DNA of 64,000 nucleotides from Dyella_A ginsengisoli. GTDB taxonomy: Bacteria > Pseudomonadota > Gammaproteobacteria > Xanthomonadales > Rhodanobacteraceae. The notes beneath the pieces were generated by a model. That model worked only from the letters and a program-made list of their open reading frames with translations. It made no database searches and was not told where the DNA came from. The position numbers were made by a program, and so were the translations under genes. This document shows positions 8,737 through 18,666 of the stretch, piece after piece (within the stretch, counting starts at the first letter, position 1; each line of letters begins with the position of its first letter). The DNA is taken from contig NZ_JADIKM010000003.1 in NCBI RefSeq assembly GCF_044904665.1, forward strand, positions 620,001 through 684,000. Reading direction: 5' to 3'.

Positions 8737-10337
8737 AGCCCTGGTCCTTTATCGGCGCGCTCGTGCTTGCGTTCGACATCTTCGTCGCGCGGCCCGTGGC
8801 CGCCACGCCGCCGCCGCGCGTGATCAGCGCGCATGGCCGCCACATGCTGCTGGTGGATGGCCAGCCTTACCTGATGCTGTGCGCGCAGGTGAACAACTCC
8901 AGCGGCTGGCCGGCGATGCTGCCCAAGGTCTGGCCGGCGATGGAGACGCTGCACGCGAACACCGTGCAGGTGCCGATCGCCTGGGAGCAGATCGAACCGA
9001 CCGAAGGGCGGTTCGACTTCAGCTTCCTCGACACCCTGGTGAGCCAGGCGCGCGAACATCACCTGCGCCTGGTGCTGCTGTGGTTCGCCACCTGGAAGAA
9101 CAACGGCCCAGCCTACGCACCCGCCTGGGTGAAGCTGGACAACCGGCGCTTCCCGCGCGTGCGCAAGAAGGATGGCGACACGCTGAACTCGTTGTCGCCG
9201 TTCGCCCAGTCCACGCTCGACGCCGACCGCAAAGCTTTCGTGGCCCTGATGAAGCACCTGCGCAAGATCGACGGAGACCAGCACACCGTGATCATGGTGC
9301 AGGTGGAGAACGAAACCGGCACCTACGGCACCGACCGCGACTACTCGTCCGCGGGCGACCGGCTGCTGCAGTCGCCGGTGCCGGCAGCAGTATTGGCGAA
9401 GACCCAGCGTCACGCCGGCAGCTGGATCGACGTGTTCGGCAAGGATGCCGCCGAGTTCTCCTACGCCTGGGCCATCGCGCACTACGTCGAGCAGGTCGCC
9501 GCCGCGGGCAAGGCGGTCTACGACCTGCCGATCTACGCCAACGTGGCGTTGCGCGACCCGTTCCATCCCGGTCCGCCGGGCAGCTATTCCAGCGGCGGAC
9601 CGACCGACAACGTGCTCGACATCTGGCGGGCGACGGCGCCGTCGCTCGACATGGTCGCACCGGACATCTATCTGCCGGAGTACGCGAAGTACACCGCCGT
9701 GCTGGATCGCTACAGCCGCACTGACAATCCGTTGTTCGTCGGCGAGACCGGCAACGCGGCACCCTATGCGCGCTACGTGTTCGCTGCGCTTGGGCATGGC
9801 GCGATCGGCTTCTCGCCGTTCGGCATGGACTACACCGGCTATTCGAACTGGCCACTGGGCGCGCACAAGATCGATGCGGAGACCCTGAAGCCGTTCGCGC
9901 TGGACTACGCACTGTTGCGCCCGATCGCATCGCTGGTCGCCAAGGCGAATGTCGAGGGCAGGGTTTGGGGCGTGTCCGAGCCAGAACAGACGCACACCCA
10001 GCAGGTCGATCTGGGCGATTGGACCGCGCAGATCGGCTACGGCTTGCCACAGTTCGGCACTCCACCGGCGCAGGGCAATCCGACGCCGCGGGGTGGGGTG
10101 CTGATCGTGCGACTCGGCCGCGATGAATATCTGGTGGCTGGCGAACACGCACGGGTGAGTTTCCAGCCGGCCGGACGCAATGCCGGCAGGCATTCGCTGT
10201 TCGAGCGCGTGGAAGAGGGCCGCTACGTCGACGGCCAATGGCAGTTCCTGCGCGTGTGGAACGGCGACCAGACCGACTACGGCCTCAATCTCTCCAGCGA
10301 ACCGCAGTGGCTGCGCGTCAAGCTGGCCACGTACTGA
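8733..10337 (+). CDS. GH35 beta-galactosidase with DUF5597-type C-terminus, xyloglucan side-chain enzyme
   Basis: This is an exported beta-galactosidase of 534 residues, likely removing galactose from xyloglucan oligosaccharides. The GTG start overlaps the GH74 stop (GTGA) and has AAGGA 8 nt upstream. A signal peptide covers about residues 1-27 (GALVLAFDIFVARPVAA). The TIM-barrel begins with the substrate-loop region around GQPYLMLCAQVNNSS. The acid/base is Glu194 in QVENETG and the nucleophile is Glu338 in FVGETGN. A C-terminal beta-domain (about 400-534) resembles the DUF5597 region of Cellvibrio/Xanthomonas GH35 enzymes from xyloglucan loci. Specificity is inferred from family and neighbours. 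It is followed by the GH3 gene after 11 bp. Confidence 0.9.
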   Translation: MKPWSFIGALVLAFDIFVARPVAATPPPRVISAHGRHMLLVDGQPYLMLCAQVNNSSGWPAMLPKVWPAMETLHANTVQVPIAWEQIEPTEGRFDFSFLDTLVSQAREHHLRLVLLWFATWKNNGPAYAPAWVKLDNRRFPRVRKKDGDTLNSLSPFAQSTLDADRKAFVALMKHLRKIDGDQHTVIMVQVENETGTYGTDRDYSSAGDRLLQSPVPAAVLAKTQRHAGSWIDVFGKDAAEFSYAWAIAHYVEQVAAAGKAVYDLPIYANVALRDPFHPGPPGSYSSGGPTDNVLDIWRATAPSLDMVAPDIYLPEYAKYTAVLDRYSRTDNPLFVGETGNAAPYARYVFAALGHGAIGFSPFGMDYTGYSNWPLGAHKIDAETLKPFALDYALLRPIASLVAKANVEGRVWGVSEPEQTHTQQVDLGDWTAQIGYGLPQFGTPPAQGNPTPRGGVLIVRLGRDEYLVAGEHARVSFQPAGRNAGRHSLFERVEEGRYVDGQWQFLRVWNGDQTDYGLNLSSEPQWLRVKLATY

Positions 10338-10348
10338 AGGATGTCCGC

Positions 10349-13036
10349 ATGATCCGCTGGAAAGCACCAGGAGCCTGGGTGGCAGGAATGTTCGAGGCGA
10401 AGAGCTCGCCAGGCGAGGACAGTTTCTCGACGATTCGCCGGCCCATGGTTGACACCATGGGCCAACAGGCGGCGGGAAAATGGACCGCTCGGCGGGCTTT
10501 GCAGCCCAGACGGCTTCTGCCACCCAGACTCCTTGTCAGCCTGCTGATCGCCGGCCTCGCCCTGCCGGCGCTGGCTAGCGAGCCGCAGCCCGATTCGCCC
10601 GCGGTCGAGCAGCGGGTCGACAGCCTGTTGCACAAGCTCACACTGGAGCAGAAGGTGGCGCTGATCGGCGGCTCCGACGGCTTCGATATCCGCGCCATGC
10701 CGTCGATCGGCCTGCCGGCGCTGGGCATGTCGGACGGGCCCTATGGTGTGCGCGTGGGCGCCCCCTCCAACGCCTACGCCGGTGGCATCGCGCTGGCGGC
10801 GAGCTGGGACCCGGTGCTGGCCCGGCGCGTCGGCGTGGCGATGGGGCGCGATGCGCGCGCCCGCGGCATCAGCTTCCTGCTCGGGCCGGGCGTGAACATC
10901 TACCGCGCACCGCAGAACGGCCGCAACATGGAGTACTACGGCGAAGATCCCTACCTCGCCGGCCGCACGGCCGTGGGCCTGATCGACGGCGTCCAGAGCC
11001 AGGGCGTGGTGGCCACGATCAAGCACTTCGCCGCCAACAACTCCGAATACGACCGCCGCCAGATCAATTCGGTGATCGCGCCGCGGCCGCTGCACGAGAT
11101 CTACCTGCGCGCATTCGAGATGGCGGTGAAGCAGGGCCACGTCGGCGCGGTGATGAGCAGCTACAACCAGCTCGACGGCGAGTACACCGCCGAGAACAAG
11201 AATCTAGTCAGCGGCATCCTCAAACACGACTGGGGCTTCGATGGACTGTTCATGTCTGACTGGGGCGCGGTGGACGACGGCCTCAAGGCCTTCAGGGCCG
11301 GCCTCGACCTGGAGATGCCCGCGGCCGACAAGATGCAGCCTGCGCTCGTGCTGTCCGGCCTGCGCGACGGCACGCTGTCCAGGGTCGAGCTGGACGACAA
11401 GGTGCGGCGCATCCTGCGCACCGCGGTACGTTTCGGTTTCCTCGACCGGCCGCAGCGGGACCTGGCGCAGCCGCTGTTCGACGCCGCCAACGACCGGGTG
11501 GCACTGGACTCGGCGCGCGAGTCGCTGGTGCTGCTGAAGAACGCGCGCCACCTGCTGCCGCTGGATGCCGGCGCGATCAGGACCATCGCGGTGATCGGCC
11601 CGGACGCCTATCCGGGCTACGCCACCGCTGGCGGCAGCTCGCACATCGACACGTTCCGCACCGAGAGCATCCTCGGCGGCATCGTCGATCACCTCGGCCA
11701 GCGCGTGCGCGTGCTGTATGACCGCGGCCTGCCGTCACCGGACACGGTGTTCAAGCGCGACGGCTTCGCCACTGCCGAAGGCCAGCCTGGCCTGCAGCGC
11801 CAGACCTTCGACAACTCCGATTTCCGCGGCACGCCGACGGCGACCGCAGTGGACGCACACGTCGACCAGTGGAAGCCCGAGTTGTGGACCACGCCGGCCG
11901 CGCAGCGTCGTAGCATCCGCTGGAGCGGGCGCTACGTGGCACCGCAAGCGGGGCGCTATCTGTTTCTCACCGCGGCGGCCAGCGCGGACAGCTACACCTT
12001 GTACGTGGACGGCAAGGCGGTGATCACGCAGCCCAAGCGCGAAGGGCAGGCGCCGCTGTATGCCGCGCTGGACCTCAAGGCGGAGCAGGTGGTGTCGGTG
12101 CGGTTGGACTATCTGCCCGACGTGGACTACAGCCGCATGGGCCTGGGCGTGGTGCCGGTGGACGACCTGATCTCGCCGGCGGCACTGAAGATGGCGTCGA
12201 TGGCCGATGCCGCGGTGGTGGCGGTCGGCTTCGATCCGACTTCGGAAAGCGAGGCCTTCGACCGCACCTTCGCGCTCCCTTGGGGCCAGGAGGCGCTGAT
12301 CGAGGCGGTGGCGAAGGCGAATTCGAAGACGGTGGTCACGGTGACCTCGGGCGGCGGCTACGCCACGGCCAACTGGCTGGACCAGGTGCCGGCGCTGCTG
12401 CAGAACTGGTATCCGGGACAGGAGGGCGGCCGCGCTGTGGCCGAGGTGCTGTTCGGTGCGCGTTCGCCGGAAGGCAAGTTGCCGATCAGTTTCGAACGCC
12501 GCTGGCAGGACAACCCCACCCACGACTACTACGACGCGCCGCCGCACCCGCCGGGTACCCATCCCACCGTGGACTACGGCGAAGGCCTATTCGTCGGCTA
12601 CCGCTGGTACACCAGCCACCCGGACAAGCCGCAGCCGCTGTTCCCGTTCGGCTACGGCCTGTCGTACACGACGTTCGCGTTCTCCGGGCTTGAGGTGAGG
12701 CCGGCCAAAGCGCACGACGGCGACTCGGTGCAGGTGTCTTTCGAGGTGCGCAACACCGGCACGCGTGCCGCTGCGGAAGTGGCGCAGGTATACGTGAGCG
12801 ATCCGTCGGCCACCGTCGAGCGCCCGGAGCGCGAACTGAAGGCGTTCGAGAAAGTGAATCTGGCACCGGGACAGAGCCGGCGTGTCACTCTCACGCTCGA
12901 CCGGCGTGCGTTCGCCTACTACGACCCCGAAGGCAACGACTGGAAGGTCGACCCGGGCCGTTTCGTGATCCGCGTGGGCGATGCTTCCGACCACACGCCG
13001 CTGGCCGCCGACCTGACCATGGAGAAAGCACCATGA
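10349..13036 (+). CDS. GH3 beta-glucosidase with PA14 insertion
   Basis: This 895-residue exported glycosidase would release glucose from the xyloglucan backbone or trimmed oligosaccharides. The ATG at 10349 has GAAGGA 7 nt before it; the frame is open further upstream but overlaps GH35. The hydrophobic export segment (LLVSLLIAGLALPALA) starts only at about residue 60, after an unusually long polar, basic N-terminus, so a later start is possible. The GH3 barrel carries the nucleophile Asp304 in MSDWGA. A PA14-like beta-domain (about 500-610) is inserted, with WSGRYVAPQAGRYLF and YVDGKAVI. The second GH3 domain and a C-terminal fibronectin-III-like domain (FEVRNTGTRAAAEVAQVYV) follow. Its stop overlaps the GH31 start (ATGA). 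Confidence 0.9.
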   Translation: MIRWKAPGAWVAGMFEAKSSPGEDSFSTIRRPMVDTMGQQAAGKWTARRALQPRRLLPPRLLVSLLIAGLALPALASEPQPDSPAVEQRVDSLLHKLTLEQKVALIGGSDGFDIRAMPSIGLPALGMSDGPYGVRVGAPSNAYAGGIALAASWDPVLARRVGVAMGRDARARGISFLLGPGVNIYRAPQNGRNMEYYGEDPYLAGRTAVGLIDGVQSQGVVATIKHFAANNSEYDRRQINSVIAPRPLHEIYLRAFEMAVKQGHVGAVMSSYNQLDGEYTAENKNLVSGILKHDWGFDGLFMSDWGAVDDGLKAFRAGLDLEMPAADKMQPALVLSGLRDGTLSRVELDDKVRRILRTAVRFGFLDRPQRDLAQPLFDAANDRVALDSARESLVLLKNARHLLPLDAGAIRTIAVIGPDAYPGYATAGGSSHIDTFRTESILGGIVDHLGQRVRVLYDRGLPSPDTVFKRDGFATAEGQPGLQRQTFDNSDFRGTPTATAVDAHVDQWKPELWTTPAAQRRSIRWSGRYVAPQAGRYLFLTAAASADSYTLYVDGKAVITQPKREGQAPLYAALDLKAEQVVSVRLDYLPDVDYSRMGLGVVPVDDLISPAALKMASMADAAVVAVGFDPTSESEAFDRTFALPWGQEALIEAVAKANSKTVVTVTSGGGYATANWLDQVPALLQNWYPGQEGGRAVAEVLFGARSPEGKLPISFERRWQDNPTHDYYDAPPHPPGTHPTVDYGEGLFVGYRWYTSHPDKPQPLFPFGYGLSYTTFAFSGLEVRPAKAHDGDSVQVSFEVRNTGTRAAAEVAQVYVSDPSATVERPERELKAFEKVNLAPGQSRRVTLTLDRRAFAYYDPEGNDWKVDPGRFVIRVGDASDHTPLAADLTMEKAP

Positions 13037-15471
13037 GCCGCATGCGACTGCGCCCGCTACAAGCGGATCTCGAGAGCGCGCCTGACGCCGCGGTAGTCGT
13101 CCGACGCCGGGAGGGTGTCATTTGGACTTCCCGGATCGCATGGCTGGGCCTGCTCATGTCCTGCACCACGGCGGTTGCTGCCACCGACGCCACGCCGATG
13201 GCCACGCTCGACCGGCAAGGCGCATGGGTCAGCGTCGAGGCCTATGGGCCGAACGTCGTCCACGTGACGATCGCCGCCGACAAGGCCCAGGTGCTGAAGC
13301 CGGCCGGCTACGGAATCATCACCGCCCACGCCGACAACTCGGCGTTCCACGAAACCCACGACCAGGGCGGCGATACCTTCGCCTCTCCGGCGCTGACCCT
13401 GCATGTGGACGCGCCACCGCCACCGCACGTGCCGGGAATCACGGACCGCTATTTCGCGCCGGACCTGGCGCCGGTCCGCCTGCAGGTGAAGAACGCCAAA
13501 GGGGAGACGATCGTCGACATGACCGACTGGAACATGTCGCCGCACGAGGTAGCGGGCGAAGCCACCTACCAGGTGGGCGCCACGTTCTCGGCGCCCGCCG
13601 GCGAGCACTATTACGGCATGGGCCAGAATCAGGGCAGCCTCGGCCCGCTCGACCTGCGCGGCCGCGTCATCGATTGCAAGCAGTGGTACGACGCGCCGAG
13701 CGGCGAAACCGTCTGCGTGCCTTTCATGGTGTCGTCCAGGGGCTACGGCATCATCTGGGACAACCCGTCGGATACGCACTTCGTCGCCGGCATCCGCGGC
13801 CACACCAGCTTCGAATCGAAAGTCGGCGAGCGCGTCAGTTTCTTCGTGATCGTCGGCAACACGCCGGAAGCGATCTATTCGGCCTACGCGCGGGTGACCG
13901 GCAAGACGCCGATCCCGCCCAAGGCGGCCTTCGGCCTGATCCAGTCCAAGGCACGCTACGACAGCCAGGCCGAAGTGTTGCGCGTCGCGCACACCTATCG
14001 CGAAAAGCGCTACCCGCTCGACGTGATGGTCATCGACTGGTTCTACTGGACGCACATGGGTCAGCTGGACATCAACCCGGCGGAATTCCCGGACCCGGAC
14101 GGCATGAACCGGCAGCTGCATGCCATGGGCATGAAGTCGATCATCTCGATCTGGCCGCGCTTCGAACGCGCCGGGCGCTACTTCAAGGAACTCGACGCCA
14201 AGGGCTATTTCCTCAAGGACAAGAATGGCAAGACGGTCGATGGCCTGCCGTTCCGTTCGGATCGCGCCGGCGCCCTGATCGACTCGACCAACCCGGCGGC
14301 ACGCATGTGGTACTGGGACCACGTGCGCGACAACATCCTGTCGCACGGCTTCGACTATCCGTGGCTGGACGAGACCGAACCGGACCTCGTGCCAGACGGC
14401 TTCTTCTTCTCGATCGGCTCCGGCGACCGCTATCACAACGTCTATCCGCTGCTGCACGTGGAAGGTGTCGCGCAGGGCATGCGCGCCTGGAAGCCGGACC
14501 AGCGCGTGCTGATCCTCGCCCGCGCGGCCTACCTCGGATCGCAGCGGACCGGCGCGCTGTTCTGGTCCTCGGATGTCGATCCGAGCTGGGAAGCCCTGCA
14601 GCGTCAGATCCCCACCGGCCTCAACATGACCGCTTCGGGCATCGCCTACTGGGGCAACGACATCGGCGGCTGGCAATGGTTGCCGCAGACGACCAACGCG
14701 ACCAGGCCACCGCTGCTCGACCCTTCCGATGCGCGCGACACCGTAGGCCAGAACAACGATTACCCGGAACTGCTCACGCGCTGGTTCGAATACGGCACCT
14801 TCCTGCCTACGCTGCGTTTGCATGGCATGCGCAAGCACACTGAAATCTGGGCTTACGGCCACCAAGCCGAGGCGATCATGGCGAAGTACGACAAGCTCCG
14901 TTACCGCCTGATTCCCTACATCTACAGCCAAGCCAAGAAGACCTACGACACCGGCGCGCCGTTCATGCGCCCGCTATGGATGGATTTCCCCAACGATCCC
15001 AGCGTCGCCGACCTGGGCACGCAATACATGTTCGGCCCGGCCTTCCTGGTGGCGCCAGTCACCACGCAGGGCCAGACGGAAAAGAGTGTCTATCTGCCCG
15101 CCGGCAGCGATTGGTACAACTTCTGGACCAACGAGAAGCTGGCCGGCGGGCGCTGGGTCAAGGTGGCGGCGCCGATCGACCAGATCCCCGTCTTCGTTCG
15201 TGCTGGCTCGATCGTGCCGCTGGGTTCGGACATCCAGTCGACCGCGTCGAAGCAGGCGATCGCCGAGATCCGCGTCTATCCGGGCCGCGACGGCGACTTC
15301 GCCCTCTACAACGACGACGGCACCTCGTATGCCTATGAAGCAGGGAAGGGCATGAACACCCGGCTGCATTGGAACAACGCATCGGGCGTCCTCAGTGCCA
15401 CCGGCGGCGATGCCGCGTTCGACCGGAAGGTAGCCGGGCTGGTCAAGGTGATGGGCAAACCAGGGAAGTGA
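13033..15471 (+). CDS. GH31 alpha-xylosidase
   Basis: This 812-residue GH31 enzyme is predicted to remove the non-reducing-end alpha-xylose of xyloglucan oligosaccharides. The nucleophile is Asp446 in WLDETEPD and the acid/base Asp543 in WGNDIGGW. The barrel entry DVMVIDWFYWTHMGQLDINP is typical of the alpha-xylosidase branch. A proximal beta-sheet domain and C-terminal beta-domains complete the fold. It starts at an ATGA overlap with GH3. The hydrophobic signal core (IAWLGLLMSCTTAVAA) begins only after about 31 polar residues, and no in-frame ATG/GTG/TTG lies closer, so the long n-region appears real. The esterase gene follows after 47 bp. Confidence 0.9.
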   Translation: MSRMRLRPLQADLESAPDAAVVVRRREGVIWTSRIAWLGLLMSCTTAVAATDATPMATLDRQGAWVSVEAYGPNVVHVTIAADKAQVLKPAGYGIITAHADNSAFHETHDQGGDTFASPALTLHVDAPPPPHVPGITDRYFAPDLAPVRLQVKNAKGETIVDMTDWNMSPHEVAGEATYQVGATFSAPAGEHYYGMGQNQGSLGPLDLRGRVIDCKQWYDAPSGETVCVPFMVSSRGYGIIWDNPSDTHFVAGIRGHTSFESKVGERVSFFVIVGNTPEAIYSAYARVTGKTPIPPKAAFGLIQSKARYDSQAEVLRVAHTYREKRYPLDVMVIDWFYWTHMGQLDINPAEFPDPDGMNRQLHAMGMKSIISIWPRFERAGRYFKELDAKGYFLKDKNGKTVDGLPFRSDRAGALIDSTNPAARMWYWDHVRDNILSHGFDYPWLDETEPDLVPDGFFFSIGSGDRYHNVYPLLHVEGVAQGMRAWKPDQRVLILARAAYLGSQRTGALFWSSDVDPSWEALQRQIPTGLNMTASGIAYWGNDIGGWQWLPQTTNATRPPLLDPSDARDTVGQNNDYPELLTRWFEYGTFLPTLRLHGMRKHTEIWAYGHQAEAIMAKYDKLRYRLIPYIYSQAKKTYDTGAPFMRPLWMDFPNDPSVADLGTQYMFGPAFLVAPVTTQGQTEKSVYLPAGSDWYNFWTNEKLAGGRWVKVAAPIDQIPVFVRAGSIVPLGSDIQSTASKQAIAEIRVYPGRDGDFALYNDDGTSYAYEAGKGMNTRLHWNNASGVLSATGGDAAFDRKVAGLVKVMGKPGK

Positions 15472-15518
15472 CCCTCGATACGCCGTTGAATCGGCAGGAA
15501 CCACGCAGGAGGAACGAG

Positions 15519-16745
15519 ATGCAGCATCGGGTAACGAAGTGGGTAATCGCCGGAGCCATCGGAGCGCTGGCGAGCGGCGCCATGGCGGCCGACGGCAGCG
15601 CGCAACGTACCTGGGCGGATGGGTGGTCGGCGCCGCCGGACACCGTCGGCCCGGTGCTGGACGCCCAGACGGTGCGCCAGGTCGTGCGCACCAGCATCGG
15701 CGGTTCCGAGCTGCGCGTGCGCCTTTCCAACCTGCTCGGTAGCGTGCCGGTCACGCTGGGTCCGGTGCACGTGGCGCTGAGCGCGGGGGCGGCGGATACG
15801 GTGCCCGGCAGCGACCATGTGCTGCTGTTCGATGGCAAGCCAACCGTCACCATCGCCAAGGGCGAGAGGGTGCTCAGCGATCCAGTGAAGATGACGGTGA
15901 AGCCGTTGCAGCCGTTGGCGGTGAGCATCTACGCGCCGGCCGACACGCACTACCATCCGGCCACTGTCCACAGCGCCGGGATGGCCACCGCGTACATCAC
16001 CGAACATGGCGATGCCACCGGGGCAGTGCACTTCCCCCGAGATGAAACCAGCGGCAGCCGCTTCTACCTCACCGACGTCGAAGTGGCCGGCCCGACCCCG
16101 CGTCACACCCTCGTCGCCTTTGGCGATTCCATTACCGACGGCGTAGGTTCCAAACAGGACGCGAACGAGCGCTGGCCCGATTACCTGGCTGCGCGCCTGC
16201 AGGCCGACCCGCAGCTGTCGTCCATCGCCGTGGCGGATGCCGGCATCGGCGGCAACCGCGTGCTGCACGACGGTTACGGACCCAGCGCACTGGCGCGCTT
16301 CGACCGCGATGCGCTGGACCAGCCCGGCGTGCGCTGGGTGATCCTGCTCGAGGGCATCAACGATATCGGTGGTTCGGGTTACGCCTGGGACGCCAAGGAC
16401 AAGATCGACGCGCAGCAGCTGATCGACGGCATGAAGCAGCTGATCGCACGGGCGCATGCCCGGCACGTGAAGATCTACGGCGCCACCCTGACGCCGTACG
16501 GCGGCAACGGCTGGCCGTACCACAGCGCCGCGGGCGAAAAGACGCGCGAGCAGGTGAACGCGTGGATCCGCCATTCCGGCGCCTTCGACGGCGTGGTGGA
16601 TTTCGACAAGGCGGTCCGCGCCCCGGCGGCGCCGAACAAGATGCGCGCCGACTACGACAGCGGCGACCACCTGCACCCCAGCAGCGCGGGCTACCAAGCC
16701 ATGGCCAATGCGGTGGACCTGAAGCTGTTCGCCGGCAAGCCGTGA
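15519..16745 (+). CDS. SGNH/GDSL hydrolase, probable xyloglucan/xylan acetyl esterase
   Basis: This is an exported serine esterase of 408 residues. The ATG has an excellent AGGAGGA 5-6 nt upstream and opens a signal peptide (VIAGAIGALASGAMAADG). An N-terminal beta-rich domain of about 180 residues (starting QRTWADGWSAPPD) precedes the SGNH domain. Block I is AFGDSITDG with Ser204, block III contains GINDI, and block V is DHLHP with Asp383 and His386. Arrangements of this type are found in XynE-like esterases. Its place at the end of the xyloglucan enzyme operon suggests it removes O-acetyl groups from side-chain galactose, but that substrate is inferred. Confidence 0.85.
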   Translation: MQHRVTKWVIAGAIGALASGAMAADGSAQRTWADGWSAPPDTVGPVLDAQTVRQVVRTSIGGSELRVRLSNLLGSVPVTLGPVHVALSAGAADTVPGSDHVLLFDGKPTVTIAKGERVLSDPVKMTVKPLQPLAVSIYAPADTHYHPATVHSAGMATAYITEHGDATGAVHFPRDETSGSRFYLTDVEVAGPTPRHTLVAFGDSITDGVGSKQDANERWPDYLAARLQADPQLSSIAVADAGIGGNRVLHDGYGPSALARFDRDALDQPGVRWVILLEGINDIGGSGYAWDAKDKIDAQQLIDGMKQLIARAHARHVKIYGATLTPYGGNGWPYHSAAGEKTREQVNAWIRHSGAFDGVVDFDKAVRAPAAPNKMRADYDSGDHLHPSSAGYQAMANAVDLKLFAGKP

Positions 16746-16865
16746 GGAATCACGCGTCCGGTGCGTGAGCGCCAGGCAGTCAGCGCCGCTTCGACGCGAC
16801 TGCCGGGCGAGGTGGCGTGATGCATGCGGGAGCGGTGTCCTTGCCGCTTGTCGGCAAAGCGCCCG

Positions 16866-16899
16866 GCGCAGATGGCCCCGCTGACGAGGCCATCTGCGC
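16866..16899. terminator. Bidirectional hairpin between esterase and GH43 genes
   Basis: A perfect 12-bp inverted repeat (GCGCAGATGGCC / GGCCATCTGCGC) with a 10-nt loop lies between two convergent genes, 120 bp after one stop and 73 bp before the other. A pyrimidine-rich stretch follows on the plus strand. It is the only strong hairpin in this gap. Confidence 0.65.
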
Positions 16900-16971
16900 T
16901 CCTCTTCCGGGTTCCGGCCGTGCGGTGAACCGGTGCTTCCCGCTGTGCGGTTTCGCAAGCGCTCCGCGGCA

Positions 16972-18666
16972 TCACACCAGCGGGTTGCCCTCGATCGCAC
17001 GGTAGCGGAAATCGCTGATCCGCACCGGCCCCTTGCCCGCGGCATAGATGCCCGGCTTCAGGCTCAGGAAGTCGCCGAACACGTTGTGGTGGATGCCGGA
17101 CACTTCCATGCGCAAGGTGTGCAGTTGCCAGCTGTGTCCGTCGTCGTGCGAGTACTCGAAGGTCACCACGTTGTGATCGTTGGTCAGGCGCACGCGCACC
17201 CGCCGGTTGTCCCGCTGGATGCGGGTCCAGGAAAGTTCCTGCGCGTATTCGAAGGTCTTGATCGTGTCCGGCGTGAAGCCGACGCCGACGAACGCCTTGT
17301 GGTTGTAGAACAGCAACAGCCCGGCCTCTGCGTTGTCGGACGGTTCCAGCGTGAGCTCCACCACGTAGGCGCGGTCGCCAGCGCAGCAGACCATGGGAGC
17401 GCTGTCCGCCGGCGAACCGCCGGCACCGGCCAGCAGCATGCCGCGACCGTCGCGGGTGATCCGCTGCATCTCGGTGGGTCGCGGGTCGTGGAAGGACCAC
17501 TGCACGCCGAACCGGTCGGTAGAGAAGTCGTCTGACAGTGCGAAGCCGTTCGGGCCGGCCCGCCCACCCGCTGGCTTGCGCAGCGGCTGCGACAGGTCGC
17601 CGCCGGTAGCGACCGGCCAGCCGTCCTCGCTCCATTCCATCGGTTCCAGCAGCGTCTGGCGGCCCAGCGTGCGGAAGCCGTTCTCGTAGCCGTGGTAGAT
17701 CATCCACCAGTCGCCTGCGGGCCCCTCGACCAAGGTCGCGTGGCCGCGCGACCACCAGGGTTCAGCTGCCGACCGGGTACGCACGATGGGATTGTGCGGG
17801 CAGTTCTCCCACGGGCCATGTACCGACCGGGAGCGCGCCACGATGACCATGTGGCTGGTGGGCGGGCCCGCGGTGCCACCCACGGCGCTGACCAGGTAGA
17901 ACCAGCCGTCGCGGCGCAGCAGCTTCGGTCCTTCCGGTGCGAAGTCCTCGACCACCCAGTCCTTCGGGTATTGCCAGGGCGTGTACGCATGCACAAGTTT
18001 GCCGTCGGTAGCCATGCCGTCATCGGTCAGGCGGATCATGCGGATGCCGTTGACGAACAGGTAGCGCCGGCCATCTTCGCCGACCACGTGAGCCGGATCG
18101 ATGCAGCCGGGGATTTCCAGGTCCACCGGGTCGCTCCACGGGCCGACGATGTGCTCGGCGGTGATCACGAAGATCGACCAGTCGCCAGCCGGTTGCTGGG
18201 TCGGCAGGTAGATGTAATAGCGGTCTGCGTGCTTGCAGAGGTTGACCGCGAAGATGTTGCCCATCGGCTTGTGCAGGGCTGTCGCGACCGGCGTCCAGTT
18301 GACCAGGTCGGTCGAATGCCAGATCACCAGTCCGGGCGACGCGGTGAACGGCGTGAACGTCATGTAGTAGTCGTGGCCGTCCTGGAGCACGGCAGGATCG
18401 GGATGGTCCCCGGCGACGATGGGGTTGATATAGGTGCCGTTACCGAGATCGGCCATGCGCTGGTCTTCGGTGCCCGGACGCCAGTACGGCTCGCGTCCGA
18501 TGCACGGCGGGGCAGGGCTGGCCTTGGCCATGCGCGCCAGCGGGATCGCGGCGGCACCTGCCGCTACGGCCTTGAACAGATTCCGCCGCGCGAGGTCCGG
18601 CGCGGGCTCGAAGGAGGGGGTTGCGTCGCCGGCGGTCGCGTCCAAGCGATCGTTGGGCATTTTCAT
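16972..18666 (-). CDS. GH43 glycosidase with Tat signal (arabinofuranosidase/xylosidase type)
   Basis: This 564-residue protein is predicted to be exported folded by the Tat route: RR at residues 27-28 in ARRNLFKAVAAGAAAIPLA. The five-bladed GH43 propeller starts at NPIVAGDHPDPAVLQDG (catalytic Asp at about 87-90) and includes the catalytic Glu region FAPEGPKLLRRDGWFYLVSA. A C-terminal beta-sandwich (about 370-564) is typical of GH43 enzymes with an accessory domain. AAAGGA precedes the start, which overlaps the fucosidase stop (ATGA), so the two genes are co-translated. Arabinofuranosyl or xylosyl side-chain removal fits the locus; the exact linkage cannot be told from sequence. Confidence 0.86.
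   Translation of the reverse strand: MKMPNDRLDATAGDATPSFEPAPDLARRNLFKAVAAGAAAIPLARMAKASPAPPCIGREPYWRPGTEDQRMADLGNGTYINPIVAGDHPDPAVLQDGHDYYMTFTPFTASPGLVIWHSTDLVNWTPVATALHKPMGNIFAVNLCKHADRYYIYLPTQQPAGDWSIFVITAEHIVGPWSDPVDLEIPGCIDPAHVVGEDGRRYLFVNGIRMIRLTDDGMATDGKLVHAYTPWQYPKDWVVEDFAPEGPKLLRRDGWFYLVSAVGGTAGPPTSHMVIVARSRSVHGPWENCPHNPIVRTRSAAEPWWSRGHATLVEGPAGDWWMIYHGYENGFRTLGRQTLLEPMEWSEDGWPVATGGDLSQPLRKPAGGRAGPNGFALSDDFSTDRFGVQWSFHDPRPTEMQRITRDGRGMLLAGAGGSPADSAPMVCCAGDRAYVVELTLEPSDNAEAGLLLFYNHKAFVGVGFTPDTIKTFEYAQELSWTRIQRDNRRVRVRLTNDHNVVTFEYSHDDGHSWQLHTLRMEVSGIHHNVFGDFLSLKPGIYAAGKGPVRISDFRYRAIEGNPLV

Noticed and set aside
10441..10462. 8-bp inverted repeat GCCCATGG / CCATGGGC around TTGACA in the start of the GH3 gene
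   Set aside because: TTGACA looks like a -35 box, but no -10 box is found 16-18 nt downstream. The hairpin lies inside the coding frame; probably chance.
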